A stretch of DNA of 64,000 bases from the NCBI GenBank assembly GCA_905160935.1, contig CAJHZI010000410.1:876501-940500 (forward strand), given 5' to 3'. Below are positions 53,501-64,000 of the stretch, piece after piece. Each line of letters opens with the position of its first letter. The first letter of the stretch is position 1. A program made the position numbers and the translations under genes. Source of the stretch: Enchytraeus crypticus. Taxonomy: Eukaryota; Annelida; Clitellata; Enchytraeida; Enchytraeidae. The notes under the pieces are model-generated. The model searched no databases. It saw only the letters and a program-made list of their open reading frames with translations, and was not told the origin of the DNA.

Positions 53501-56500
53501 ATGACGATAGGTATATGTCTGACTAGTTTTAGTAGAACAGACTTTCACATCCCCGTTGTAAGCTACTATGCCAGAATGATCACTTATAACTGTAGATTTA
53601 ATTATTTTTATCTTACTGTATAACGTATTGGAAACAAATATATGATCCAGTATATTGCTTCCACGGGTAGGAGTTTATACGAGGTCTTGAAGACCTGTTA
53701 GCTCGGCTATACTGCTGGCTTTTATGCCATTAAAATCGCCTGCCAGTATTATTAAGTCACTAGATTTACTTAAACAGTCAACAGAGGTAGCTACATAACT
53801 TAAAAATTCACTATTATCATACCATGTTAGGAGGATGGTATAAACCGCCAATTAATATTGTTTTACAGTTGTCTATAAGCTCTATCCACAGCACCTCGAA
53901 TTGTTTGCAGTCACCGGCAACATTCACAACTCTTGCTCTATATTTATTGCTAGCGTATATCAATACTCCACCCCCTCTACGACCTTCCCTATCTCTCCTG
54001 TAAGATGTGTATCCATCAATGTGCTCAAATCCTGCTGAGTGTTTTGCTTTAAGATGGGATTCCACTATGACATCGACGTCTACATTCATGCTGATCAGAT
54101 CTGTGGCTACATGTTGTAGTGCATTAGGCTTAGCTATGAATCTAACATTAAGCACATATAGAGAAGGGGATTGAAGAGGTGAAGCTGACGTCCGTTGTTG
54201 AGGGCTGTTGCTGGTGATGTTGATGACGGGTACAGGTGTGAGATATCTAAGAGTTCGTGTAGGCTTAGAGCGCTGAGTAGATTGAAGAAAGGATGAGTGA
54301 CTGCGAGGAGTATAGACGGTTTGAATAGGCCGCTGTTTGTTCACTCCACTGCGGCAGCCTCTGTAGTGCAGCAGGCCCAGGGACGAGAGAGACTGTAGCG
54401 CACATCTGCTGATGCAGCTGCTGAAGTGAGTAGCGCGACGTATAGAGTAGAGTCGAGCGCGACTGTAAACAATCGGCATTATAGCCTTAGCTGCTGTAGA
54501 CAGCAGTCTGCATGCAGTAGCCATAGTGAAATATATCCCAACTAATACGAGACTTTATGAGTTAAATGGTATGATAAAATTATATAGTTATTGGCGTAAT
54601 TCAGTAATTATGATATCCAGTCATGAAAGTGAGTTCACGAAGATGTGTAGACATCGAGAGCTAAATGCATACTTGATTATAGACATTTGACAAAGCTGCT
54701 GCAACGCGACGCAGCCCAGCTATCAGTACATGTCATACTATTGTAGATTAATTGATCGAGCTAACTCAAGTTTATTCTTACAAATTTAATGTATAATCAC
54801 TACTAATTAATCCAACTTGACAATAGTCAGCAGCAGAACAGTTCCGTTACATATACAATCTACAAAAAGACTACGAAATCTCTCTAAGTACGATGCTATT
54901 TACAAAAAGCGTGGATAAAAGAAGCAAAATTAAACACGAATGGTAATAGAACCTCTTAATGCAGACTATGCCGCAGATGACGATTGTTGTGCAGATAATG
55001 AGGCCAATGAGAGCGACAAACAGAGTTACCAGAGCTGTTAGAGAAATTATCATCAAAAATAATAATCAATCAATGATGATATTATTTCTCGTCAGAATCA
55101 GAAGCCGAAGGCTTCTCTTCAATAAGTAATTTCGTTATCAAACCAGCTGGATAAGATATGTATGATCTTCACTAATTCAAATCCATGTTGGCTGGCAAGG
55201 AAGGGTGACGTTGCTCTACTGAAACAGACGTTGAATTATGATTTCTTGCTCTCTTCTGGAGGTTGCTTTTCAGTACTATAGGATCTTTGTCAGCTGTGAA
55301 GGAACGGTTTCCAATCTGTTTATCAGTTTCCTGAAATCCTCGATAAATTTAAAATTATGCGCAAAATTCAATTATAAATGTTGATTCATAAGTAAAAAAT
55401 AGGAATTAACTTCATGTATTAATTACTCGCTATTATAAACAATCATCAGTTTTATGCTTTCTAAAGAGAATATAAGGCAGTAACATTTCTCCATTTGCTT
55501 AGGATTGTTTAAAAAAAATTAATTACTACATTATAGTTCGACACTTGAGAATTTAAGCAATTAAAGATAATAAATAATTCAATAATTGTCCAAGGCTCAG
55601 CGCCGAATCTAACGCAATCGAGTGCAATTTCTCTCGGAAGTATCTGATCTGAGAGGAGTACGAGGTGAAGTGCTGTGTTCAAGTTAGAGTTTTATCAACA
55701 TAAAATGGAGCCCTGTGGTACGCTGCTAATCAACTTCGAGGTTGGTTTCGCTCTTTTGGTTGATTTGATTTTAAATGCGACATTCTACGAATAAAAGTGA
55801 CATGATTGTTAGGTTATATTGATCTTTTAGTCACTTTTGCCGTTTAGATTCCTCATTATGTCATTAAACGAAAGGTACAGTGTAATCAAATAGCATTATT
55901 CATAAACATCTAAGTAAAATTCATTTAAAAAATAATGTAATTAAGAAAATATGGCTGATTCCCTGTCTTAATGGTAAAGTGACAGATTAGTAGCAAAATA
56001 TTTTATTAGAATCCTTTTCCGGTCAAAATCTATAGCAAAAATTTCTTAATGATCTTCACCTATCACTTTTACTAACCCGTTGAAACTCAAAAAAAGTTCA
56101 ACTCATAGTTAACATTTATTGAAATGAAATGCCAGTACCGAAGTGATATCTAGAAATTAATTGTTCTACTATTTGGACTTAGGAATCAGAGATTAGCTTT
56201 TGACAGCACATGGAGGTTCAATAAATGTATGTAGTATTACATGCATATTATTTTACATACATATTATTACACACATATTACATTACCTTCGTTATTAAGA
56301 CCAGGTGCTCTCTTGATGACTTCAATATGAGCTTCCACCACAAGTTCTGAACATCAACAACAACATTCAACAACAACATTCAGTATAATCATAATCATGG
56401 GTCTTAGTTTCATCACGGTACAGCATCTATGTGCATTAACGGCTTAAGTAAAGATAAGCTGTGCATGTAACGTTATGTCTTTATAGTCATATAAAATATA

Positions 56501-57517
56501 TTAATCGTGGATCTGTACAGTTGATCTACGCAATTGCAATCGAAGCACAATAAGATGCATTGCGACTGTGTTAATAATATTAACCACAGTAGCCATTAGT
56601 TTTTAATGATTCAGTAGATTAGTAGAGTTCGATTAGGACTCGACTAAGTAAGCTAGTTAATGAGACTAACGTTACAAATAGAGAGAATACGATTGAATAT
56701 TATTGCTGAACTTGATATCGTCAAAGTATGTCATCAGAACTATTGCTGATCCTGTTCTGTAGCCAGATAGAACACTGGATTTCTAGGAAGCAGAATGAGA
56801 ACTTAGTAATATGACATGTTCTTCATCTATGTCGCATCTGTGCAAACTAGACCTAAACTATCATCCTCTGATCTGATATATAGTGTATCGATACAACACA
56901 GTTCTTACCTCTTGTGCAGTTACCGATCACTCCAGTCCATTGATTGTTATCACACTTGAGATGCCAGGTTTGTCTGGAAGAATAACATCCTACCACAGCT
57001 TCGATGCCTCTTCTTCTTAGCCAAGCTCCTTCTGGAGGAACTAGGTCTGTGCAACCCGTAGCTGAAAAATGATTCAGTCAGTCAGTAGAACAATATAATC
57101 AATAAAATACAATCAATAAAACCCCACGCCATTCAGAATGTCACTGTAACTCTAAATTCACATGGAATATCAGGTGGTCTAGTGACAAAATGATGTAACT
57201 GTTGGAGTAGATAAACCTTAGCTAGTCTGGAGTAGATCGACTAATCAGTCTAAACACATATATCATCATCATACGAGCCAATTCTCTCTGCCGCCATATC
57301 TGCGTCAGTAGCCTCTTGACAAAAAACAGTTGAATTTTTCTGACACAATCCAGTGAGATAAAAGACTGAAATATATAATAATTAAAATTATTAGTGCATA
57401 GTTCCGTTTTCATCTTCATATCACATACAAGTCATCTTCATGTCCATGATGAGAAAACGGAACACAGGGGAGAGTGGAGGCGTTGTAAGCATATACTTGC
57501 CAGTAGGAAGTGCACTC

Positions 57518-57552
<35 letters not shown>

Positions 57553-60500
57553 AAATTTTAAATTTAAGTACATTTAATTGATTTAAATGAGCACAGCTAA
57601 CCAATAATTCCAACGAAGAATTTGGTTCCAATCACCTCCATTCTGTTTAAAATCATCTGTAAGCTGTTGAATTGAGACTGATAAATAATTCTGTTTCTCT
57701 CATTCGCTTGTCCGCATATAGAAACATTTTCATTTGCTTCTCTATCAACGATATATCCATACTGCAAACAGTTAGCATCACGCTGGTTCACTGCTCCTCC
57801 AAAATCCAGCAGACTGACGTTGATCTGTTGCCCGGCTGGAGCCTCTAACTTCCACGGTTGATGTCTGCTACCACAGCTCTGTGCAGACGAGTGAGAGGTC
57901 ATCAAGTGCTGAGCTGATGACGTCACTGACACCGTGCATGTCCGGTCTGGTTCAAAAGCTGTGAGGAGCAAATAAAGAGGAGTATTTTATGAGATATTAA
58001 AACTATATTAATACATAGTAATTGCAGATATGCCTATTGAACAACATATATTGTTGGTCAATAGGCATATCAATAATAAAATTATTTAGTAAAAGGTGCG
58101 CATTATTTCTAAATATCATTAAGATTACTCTATCTGAGGTAGCATATATTAGGCATCATTCTTCTGTCTCTAGCTGGAGCAATTACAGTCAGCAAATCTC
58201 TAATGAATAAGTGAATGATGATTCATTCTTGTTCAGTCGAACAAGCGATGCTGAAATGAGGAACATCTTGAGGATCATACACCTGCATGCTTCGATGCAC
58301 CGGGCTTGTATATGTGTGCACAAATGTAGCCTGTGCATTTGTTCAAATGAACACACGAGGTTTATTAAGTTGTACTATTTTGAAAGCTGTGACAACGCAA
58401 ATTAAAATCAGTGCAATCTGTAAACTTAAAATATAGACCTATGGTGCGACAATATCAAAGCGTTAATTTGCAGTTAATATTCTTTAAATAGTTTTGTACA
58501 ATGGATATTATTTTCTAGTCAGACATTTGAAGATCATACGTATAGTATATGCAAGTCTAGTTTTTAATAAAGCCTGTAGTTAATTTACATATAATTTTCT
58601 TACTTCCTATCACCTAGGCCTATGTTAGTCGCTATGTTTGTCAAAGCGAAATATCTACAGCATATCAACTAGTCCATGAGAACTATCATTAAATTTAATG
58701 CCTTCGTTCTATTCCCTCATCGGGCTAAGAAACTGACTCTAGCATTAGCTTTACCAGCTTTATGTGATTGTCACTAGAATGAATACAGAAATTGAAATAT
58801 AGAGCAAGAAACTAAAACTGAGGATCAATCAGTTGAATAATGTGACATTACCCGCAACGCACGAATAGCTCGCCAGGAGATAACCACTGAGAGTATCGTA
58901 GCAAGGTTTCTCAATTGTTTGATAAATATCTTTTATAATTTTAACAGTACAGGTTTGATTTCCTGTGCATTTGTCGTCCATTAGCTTCAGCACACTTGAA
59001 TGGCATCCCAGAAACTTGGGATCGTTTCTATTTCTAGTAAACATAGCGTCAGTGGATTCAGGAATGCAGCGTCCAGTATTCATTCTTCCAAACAGAGCTG
59101 TCTTCATAACAATCACTTCGTTCTTCATACAATTAGCCTGGAATTCTTCATCCAGGCAATATTCTAAATTATGAACACAAAATATATTAAGTAGTAAATA
59201 TAGTAAATCAAAGAGAGAGAACAGACAGATAGTTGAAAACTTCAATAAGAAATAGGAAGAAGAATTGGACTGGACACTTTCTAAGGGGAGATAGTTCATT
59301 AAAAGAGGTCATAGAAGGTAGAATGCATGTAAAGAGACGCAGAGGCAGGCCGATATTAGGAATGATGCATGATTTAAATATTTACTCATATGTGGACATG
59401 AAAAACGTATAAAAAATAAGAATAAAACAATATACCATTGACCCGTCAGTAGGCAGTGCATTAAGAGAAACAGAGAGAGAGAGAGAGAGAGAGAACGTTA
59501 GAGAGAGACAGAAAGAGAGAATAAATCAAAATAGTTTAGAAATGGCAATACATGAAAATAAGTTTCAGCTCTCGAGATCGTCCATTGCAAAAGAATAACT
59601 ACAAAAAACACTTGTGATTTTGAGTGCAGTTTGTACAAAGTGTCTTCTTTTCAAGTAGTCGTATAGTGACAGTTTAATTTTTCAATCAATGATGGGTTCA
59701 CATCATATACTTTGTTAACTAGCATACACTAGTTTTTCATTTATTTTTACATGTATAAGAGTGGTGGAATTGTGCGAAACGCATTGAAACGCCGTTCCGT
59801 TACCTTTTTCTTATGGAAACGGCGTTCCTGCTAGAAATCGTAGAGGCCAGTAGGGACGGCATTCTCCCTGCGTTATCTGTCTCTTTTAAAATAGGATGGA
59901 ACAGCGTTCCACTCAACTATGTGCAACATGTAGCCTATTACTATTAAGTCTGTCAATACAAAGAAGAAAGAAAGCTACGAGATTGTGATAATAAGCCTTG
60001 TTGGAAACAGATTATTCAAACAAATAACTTTAGTTGTAAGCTTAAGATAGGTTCCAATTTAAAGAAGTGCCTAAAGGTAACTAGATGGAAAGCTAGTCTT
60101 AAGATAAGGGGATTGTTGGGCATGCCACCCAAAAAACTGTTGTATGTGACATGCCTTTCCATACCTTATATTCTATAATTCTATTACCACTGGATAATAT
60201 ATGCCATGAACTTTGTGAACACAGAAGGTCCAATGTATAAGCTATGAGACCTCTCTCGCGCTCTAGTGAGAAATCGAGAGAGAGAGAGAGAGAGAGAAAT
60301 AGAGGGAGAAAGAGCAGGAGAGATAGACAGAGAAGGAGAGAGCGAAAGAGGGAGAGGAAGAGAGGGAGAGAGATAAAGAGTTGACTGAAGCTCGGTGTTG
60401 TAATGCCTTCATCTAAAGCATCCAAATGCTATCCAGAATTCAGATACAGGACGTAGCTTAGCAATTAATACATATAATTTTACAATATACTTATAAATAT

Positions 60501-61512
60501 ATAATTTAATACCTAGTAATTTAATACAAAGAATGATAACTTGTCGTGACCTTTTGAACCGAATACGACGACAACAGATGAAGTTTTAGGACACATTATG
60601 CGGAACAAAATAGTCGAAAATACCCCAGTGACAGGAATAATAGAAGGAAAACTATGCAAGGGTCGACAGCGGATTACTTTTATTAAGAGTCTTAGCAAAT
60701 AGATGCAGTTCGTTGAATCAGAGATGATCTGAGCAACAATGAACAGAGACACATGGAGGAATATGACCATGACCGCCCAGGCTTGGAACAGGCACGGCAC
60801 TTAGAGAAGAAGAAGAAGAATAGCTTAAGAAGAATGCTTAGAATACCGAGTATTCTAAGCATTTAATAATTTAATAGTTCAGAAGCTGAAAGGACAGAAG
60901 AGGTTATAGTCTGAACTATAAACAACGAGATTGAAAGTTTACTCGTTCATTTTGTGTATAGGCCTAGCTTCTATTGCATGATTGATTGAATGATTTAGAG
61001 CATAAAAGCCACAAATAAATTGACATAATCTGCAATAGGCCTAATGAAGCAATATTGAAATATAAGCTTGAAATGTAATCAAAGATGAAATCTCTCTTTT
61101 CAGCTATATTCAATATCATTTTATAATTTGTCGCATTTTCGTTTAATTTTTATCTCGCATTTTCACAGCACAGACAGAACTTCAATTTCAGACATATTAA
61201 GGTCATTATTAAAATCAAAGGAATTTCTTCTGCTTCAGTTGACTTGCACCATGTGTCAGTTGTTAGATTGATTTGTTTAAATCTGAAAAACATTTGGAGA
61301 TTGGCTAAGAAAATCAAAATGGCCTAAAAAATTACTGTAACACTGAACATGTAATAATGGACAATAATTTGATTAATTTGATTCCGTAAAAATATAATGA
61401 GTATAGACCTACCTGTAATTTCGTTATCGGCTGGGAGTAAAACTGTTCCCAAAGCAAGCTTCAGTTGAAACATCAGCATTGTCATTGTGAATAATCGCCT
61501 GGGGAGGTTCAT
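50460..61512 (-). CDS. Single-pass membrane protein with SUEL lectin, CUB-like and sushi-like domains (7 exons)
   Basis: Assembled on the minus strand from seven exons that keep phase throughout (1,167 bases, 388 residues). Order: signal peptide (residues 1 to about 25), SUEL/rhamnose-binding-lectin-type domain (34-137, eight or nine Cys, ALFGRMNTGRC then CHSSVLKLMDDKCTGNQTC), CUB-like domain (137-256, PWKLEAPAGQQINVSLLDFG), sushi/CCP-like module with four Cys (256-307), short stalk, transmembrane helix (about 328-351), then a basic stop-transfer and a 35-residue tail rich in Gln and His. The architecture suggests a cell-surface lectin or recognition receptor; this is inference from domains. 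I do not recognise a named ortholog. The last intron is long because a LINE lies in it. An optional extra exon near 55.2-55.3 kb is possible. Confidence 0.82.
50985..51400 (-). repeat. 23-bp minisatellite of the lectin-receptor exon 6 donor, about 17 copies
   Basis: Minus-strand unit CTGCATTAAGAG|GTTGTATT plus ATC matches the exon 6 donor TGCATTAAGAG|GTTCTATT at 54,953. The array is now 3.5 kb from that exon, with a LINE between them. Confidence 0.9.
51405..54540 (-). mobile_element. LINE with endonuclease and reverse transcriptase (CR1/Jockey-like), damaged
   Basis: Minus strand. N-terminal part and apurinic-type endonuclease at about 54,524-53,500 (VIVESHL, GGGVLIYASNK; after a lesion LIILAGDFNG, NILDHIFVS, VISDHSG). 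Reverse transcriptase at about 53,406-51,900 (DYRPISITSI, YAFRPTGSTTAAL, ALDFSKAFDTVRH; after a frameshift QRSALGPTAFV and FKYADDTYLIVP). The catalytic YADD is present. At least two frameshifts or stops, so inactive as read. 3' end near 51,405 in an ATT-rich tail. It lies in the last intron of the lectin gene, same strand. Confidence 0.9.
54953..55034 (-). CDS. Lectin-receptor gene exon 6 (transmembrane helix)
   Basis: Residues about 327-354, LVTLFVALIGLIICTTIVIC then GIVCIKR. Acceptor TTTCTCTAACAG, donor ATTAAGAG|GTTCTA, phase 1 to 2. The sequence of this donor junction is the unit of the array at 50,985-51,400, which independently supports the donor call. Confidence 0.78.
55172..55338 (-). 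CDS. Possible optional or alternative terminal exon of the lectin-receptor gene
   Basis: After AATTTATCGAG on the minus strand a frame in the right phase (phase 1 in) is open for 54 codons and ends in TAG. It is polar and basic (FQETDKQIGNRSF to LPANMDLN) with no membrane segment. If used as a last exon it would give a soluble form lacking the transmembrane segment. It could also be noise: the acceptor has a poor pyrimidine tract. Confidence 0.28.
56287..56346 (-). CDS. Lectin-receptor gene exon 5 (stalk, 60 bp)
   Basis: Residues 307-327, ELVVEAHIEVIKRAPGLNNE. Acceptor TTGTTGATGTTCAG, donor CGAAG|GTAATG, phase 1 to 1. No recognisable domain; supported by phase and position only. Confidence 0.62.
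56909..57061 (-). CDS. Lectin-receptor gene exon 4 (sushi/CCP-like module)
   Basis: Residues 256-307: Cys pattern GC..., GCYSS, LKCDNNQWTGVIGNC. Four Cys with the Trp before the last Cys are typical of a CCP module. Acceptor CATTTTTCAG, donor AAGAG|GTAAGA, phase 1 to 1. Confidence 0.82.
57415..57558 (+). mobile_element. LINE 3'-end fragment with GA tail
   Basis: Degraded copy of the block ending GSALRERE, here TTGCCAGTAGGAAGTGCACT then (GA)n. Within an intron of the lectin gene, opposite strand. Confidence 0.65.
57602..57958 (-). CDS. Lectin-receptor gene exon 3 (CUB-like domain)
   Basis: Residues 137-256. PWKLEAPAGQQINVSLLDFG followed by CLQYGYIVD and ICGQANERNRIIYQSQFNSL follows the CUB strand pattern (Trp before a Pro-Gly-Gln turn, then Cys, CG and YQS). 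Acceptor TGCTCCTCACAG, donor TTATTG|GTTAGC, phase 1 to 1. Confidence 0.83.
58027..58071. repeat. Near-perfect 45-bp palindrome
   Basis: GATATGCCTATTGA ... TCAATAGGCATATC with an inner CAACATATATTGTTG; one mismatched pair. Confidence 0.92.
58728..58763 (+). repeat. Family A SINE tail fragment
   Basis: GAAACTGACTCTAGCATTAG CTTTACCAGC only. Confidence 0.6.
58852..59163 (-). CDS. Lectin-receptor gene exon 2 (SUEL-type lectin domain)
   Basis: One exon encodes a complete SUEL-type domain (residues 34-137): EYCLDEEFQANC, ALFGRMNTGRC, CHSSVLKLMDDKCTGNQTC, then KPCYDTLSGYLLASYSC. The spacing of Cys and the L-x-x-x-Y-x-C end fit the family. Acceptor TTCATAATTTAG, donor TTGCGG|GTAATG, phase 1 to 1. 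Confidence 0.88.
59250..59505 (+). mobile_element. LINE 3'-end fragment with GA tail
   Basis: GGACTGGACACTTTCTAAGG, AAGAGGTCATAGAAGGTAGA, RRRGRPILG-like, YVDMK-like and SALRE-like blocks, then (GA)n. Copy of the block at 37.3 kb. Confidence 0.75.
60270..60375. repeat. GA-rich microsatellite
   Basis: (GA)n with GGGA interruptions. Confidence 0.9.
60565..60822 (+). pseudogene. LINE C-terminal fragment with GAA tail
   Basis: RRQQMKF-GHIMRNKIVENTPVT, GIIEGKLCKGRQRITFIKSL, then MNRDTWRNMTMTAQAW and (GAA)n, broken by stops. Typical of the end of RTE-like ORFs in marine invertebrates. Confidence 0.7.
60833..60863. repeat. Hairpin with 14-bp arms
   Basis: AATGCTTAGAATAC, CGA loop, GTATTCTAAGCATT. 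Confidence 0.93.
61413..61512 (-). CDS. Lectin-receptor gene exon 1 (signal peptide)
   Basis: MNLPRR, then a hydrophobic run (LFTMTMLMFQLKLALGTVLL). Donor ATTACAG|GTAGGT, phase 1. An in-frame ATG 45 bases upstream exists, but starting at MNLPRR gives the more typical signal peptide. Confidence 0.75.
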
Positions 61513-61574
61513 GATTACACACCTGTATAGGCTACTACTGTAATATAACAATTTCAACGATTAATATGCAAATA

Positions 61575-61990
61575 AACCTTTTGAATGGGGCTTTCGGAAA
61601 GAGAAGAGAACACCCTAGAAAGGGTGTTAAAAAACGAAGAAGATAAAGAATGTGAAAATATTGTTGTGGACAACACTTCTGAACGGGCTTGAAACGTGGA
61701 CATTAAGGGACGACGATATAAGGAAACATGAAGCATTGGAAAAGTAATTCAGGGAAAGTTGGAAAAGATTAGCTGAACTCACAAAAATACAAATGAAGTT
61801 ATTGAGAGAGTCGGTACAAAGAAACAGTTAATAGATGCTATATGAAATAGAAAGAATAGTTGGATAGGACATTATAAGGCGGAATGGCTTCTGAGGGATG
61901 TACAGAAGGAAGAATGCATGGGAAATGAGTTAAAGGCAGAGACCAAGACATGGGATAGTGGATGATTAAATAACAGATTCATATATATAA
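61575..61990 (+). pseudogene. LINE C-terminal fragment upstream of the lectin gene
   Basis: GLETWTLRDDDIRKHEALEK, FRESWKRLAELTKIQMKLL, then a GRPRHGIVDD-like block, all with stops. This is the segment that usually follows the RT palm. Confidence 0.75.
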
Positions 61991-62104
61991 AATTATAAAA
62001 TTAAAATATATTGGGTTCATTGACGGTGCAATTTAAATTTAAATTAATAAATTAGTAATTAATTAGTAATTAGTAATTAATTAATTAATTAGTAATATAA
62101 ATTT

Positions 62105-62345
62105 ACAGTAACCTCTTCCTCTTCTAGTGCACTACCTAACGGCAGGTCCATGGCATACGTGTATATCTCTTAAAACCAATTCTATCCTCTGCCGTTCCTT
62201 TTCATCTCTATATATGTATTTGTTATCAGATCATCCAACATCCCATGCCTTGGTCCTTGATCCAACTCTTTTCCCTCGGATTTTTCTTTCTAATACATCC
62301 TTTAGTTCAAAGATTATATGCCATTTATTGTTTGCCATTCAAATC
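62105..62345 (-). pseudogene. LINE 3'-end fragment, minus copy
   Basis: Minus strand: degraded DMKRKGTAEDRIGF and MDLPLGSALEEEE blocks; same family as at 37.3 kb with a GAA-type end. Confidence 0.6.
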
Positions 62346-63260
62346 ATGGGGAAAAATTACATGGTAAGGTGAGTCGCCTTTGCCTTCCTCACGCCCTCTT
62401 CCTCATTGCCTCTTTGCCTTAGTCACCTCTTACGTTCACGCGGCAGTTTGCTTGCGGTTGCCCAATTCTGCAGTGGTTCCAACCACAGCCGGGCACAACA
62501 TGGGAAATATTCAGTAATATGAAAGGAAAAATAGGCCACATTTATGTTGCTTATTTAGTATAATTCCTTAGCTAAATCTAGTGCATAGCATGATTAGGTA
62601 TCGAAGGTTAAGATATTTGCTATATATATGCTTCATATCATAATCTTTATTAATTTTCTTTAAATGATTTATTCTCGATACATGACCCTGACAACATTCA
62701 ATCTGACAAATATGACAATATTCAGTTATTAGCATTTTAAAGCGTCTATCTGATTACTGAGAAGTTTGATTTTAGTATCATTTGACTTCGCGCATTAGAT
62801 ACATGTATGGCCAAAGAATCTTCTAAATCGCATTAACTTAGGCCTACCGCAGGTCTACTGTAGTTCAGCTTTAATTAAACTAATGGATATTGCAATAACG
62901 ATTTCACTATCTATGCATAGGTGTTTTTAATTGAAGCTCACTAATATACATTAACCTGAAAGATTGCGTTAGCTAATGTTCAGTTACGGCTGTAGCAATA
63001 CATGGCAAAAATGATCTCATACAATAATGACTACAGTTATAGTTCCTTCTATACGAGTCAAAGAAGAGGGACCGTCTCAAAATAAGTTAACTGAATAAAT
63101 TTAAGAACAAATATTCAGAGCAGCCTTCTTTTTAGCCCTTATATATATATATAACTACCTGTAAAGGCGTTATAAACTTCGTTAACCTCCGTATTGGACA
63201 GCCATCACTTTTTTCATTTAATAATAAAGTTTAAAATGCGAAGTGAAGACTATCTTGATC
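62346..63260. other. Intergenic, no supported gene
   Basis: GC-richer stretch to about 62,500 (GGCAGTTTGCTTGCGGTTGC, CAGTGGTTCCAACCACAG) that looks like an old repeat, then AT-rich DNA. Confidence 0.5.
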
Positions 63261-63269
63261 ATAACGGCA

Positions 63270-63492
63270 GGATTTACAGCACTTGGTATAGTTGCGCGTC
63301 AATAATTGAAGTTAAGCTAAGTCGGCCTCGGTTAGTAATTGGAAATGTGAACACCTTAGAAGACAGATTGTTGACAGCTTTGAATGAAAAATTACATGGT
63401 GTTAGAAGGTTATTCTTAAATCGGCGCCGGCTGTAACTGATGCGCCATCAAAATGCAACGATTACGTACTAATAACCATGGAGAGGAAGGTG
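63270..63492 (+). mobile_element. 5S-rRNA-derived SINE, copy 2
   Basis: GTTGCGCGTCAATAATTGAA GTTAAGC, TCGGCCTCGGTTAGTAATTG, CACCTTAGAAGAC, then the shared tail CGGCGCCGGCTG.AA.TGATGC and AACCATGGAGAGGAAGG. More diverged in the 5S part than copy 1. Confidence 0.8.
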
Positions 63493-64000
63493 AAATATTC
63501 CTGTAGCTACTCAAATGTTATTCTTCATGTATATAAAACGAAAGAATTAGAGTTGTTCACAGAAAAATTAGAAGAATAAAACTGAGAAGAAAATAATACC
63601 TATGATTGGTATACCCTGGAGATCTGCTTATATCTGTTAAGCATTTGAGTTTCGTTAAGACTTAATCTTTAATTGTTAAATTTTAAAGTTTTAATATTCT
63701 AATTTTATAGTGATTTCCAAATTTAGGCTTTTTCTCTCTCTCTGAGCTTCTGCTTTGTTTACTCAGTGGATGGACACACTTTACGACCAGCTCTATTTAT
63801 GTGGAGTTATCTGATAAGAGCCTACAGGTGTTCTATAATTTTATAATCATGAGCTTTCCTCTTTCATTTTCAATATCCACTATATTCAGGGCTTGTAAAA
63901 CACTTGCAACTTTGGGTTGATCCATTCATAGTTTACCATCTTGTTCCTTTAATTACATGTATATCGAAAATCATATAAAACTTACTTGCACGGTTCATGC

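Noticed and set aside
57416..57631. ORFs reading through GA tracts (Ser/Leu or Arg/Glu repeats) here and at 46.4 and 60.3 kb
   Set aside because: Translated microsatellites.

Overview
The window is genomic DNA from an AT-rich invertebrate animal. Genes have many introns with GT-AG boundaries, there are non-LTR retrotransposons, tRNA- and 5S-derived SINEs, and abundant micro- and minisatellites. A spiralian or other marine invertebrate is plausible, but the species cannot be named from the sequence.

Region by region: 1-14.4 kb has no confident gene. It holds a minisatellite (2.3-2.55 kb), a TG-rich satellite (4.9-5.3 kb), a 764-bp mariner-like MITE (5.7-6.4 kb), an inverted SINE pair (6.75-7.0 kb), AT microsatellites, twin perfect hairpins (8.3 kb), a LINE reverse-transcriptase fragment (8.8-9.8 kb), a 76-bp perfect palindrome (10.2 kb) and a 5S-rRNA-derived SINE (13.5 kb). 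From 14,455 to 46,045 on + lies a complete RIC1 gene (subunit of the Ric1-Rgp1 Rab6 exchange factor of the Golgi). I could trace 32 exons; every junction keeps phase and they sum to 1,398 codons plus stop. From 61,512 down to 50,460 on - lies a seven-exon gene for a single-pass membrane protein: signal peptide, SUEL-type lectin domain, CUB-like domain, sushi-like domain, transmembrane helix and short basic tail. A LINE with endonuclease and RT domains (51.4-54.5 kb) sits in its last intron. The rest is repeats and intergenic DNA.

The most striking signal is in the introns. Nearly every minisatellite in RIC1 abuts an exon, and its repeat unit is a copy of that exon-intron junction: either the 3' acceptor plus the first exon bases, or the last exon bases plus the 5' donor. 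I find this at about 15 RIC1 splice junctions (exons 5, 7, 11 both sides, 13, 14, 15 both sides, 18, 20, 23, 27 both sides, 29, 32), from fresh 2-3-copy duplications to arrays of more than 40 units. It recurs at the transmembrane exon of the lectin gene. At exons 5, 7 and 18 the unit is 30, 36 or 33 bp, and the units nearest the exon are open in the exon's frame, so use of an upstream acceptor copy would insert whole 10-12-residue blocks. This looks like a systematic process that amplifies splice junctions, and I know of no described class that matches it.
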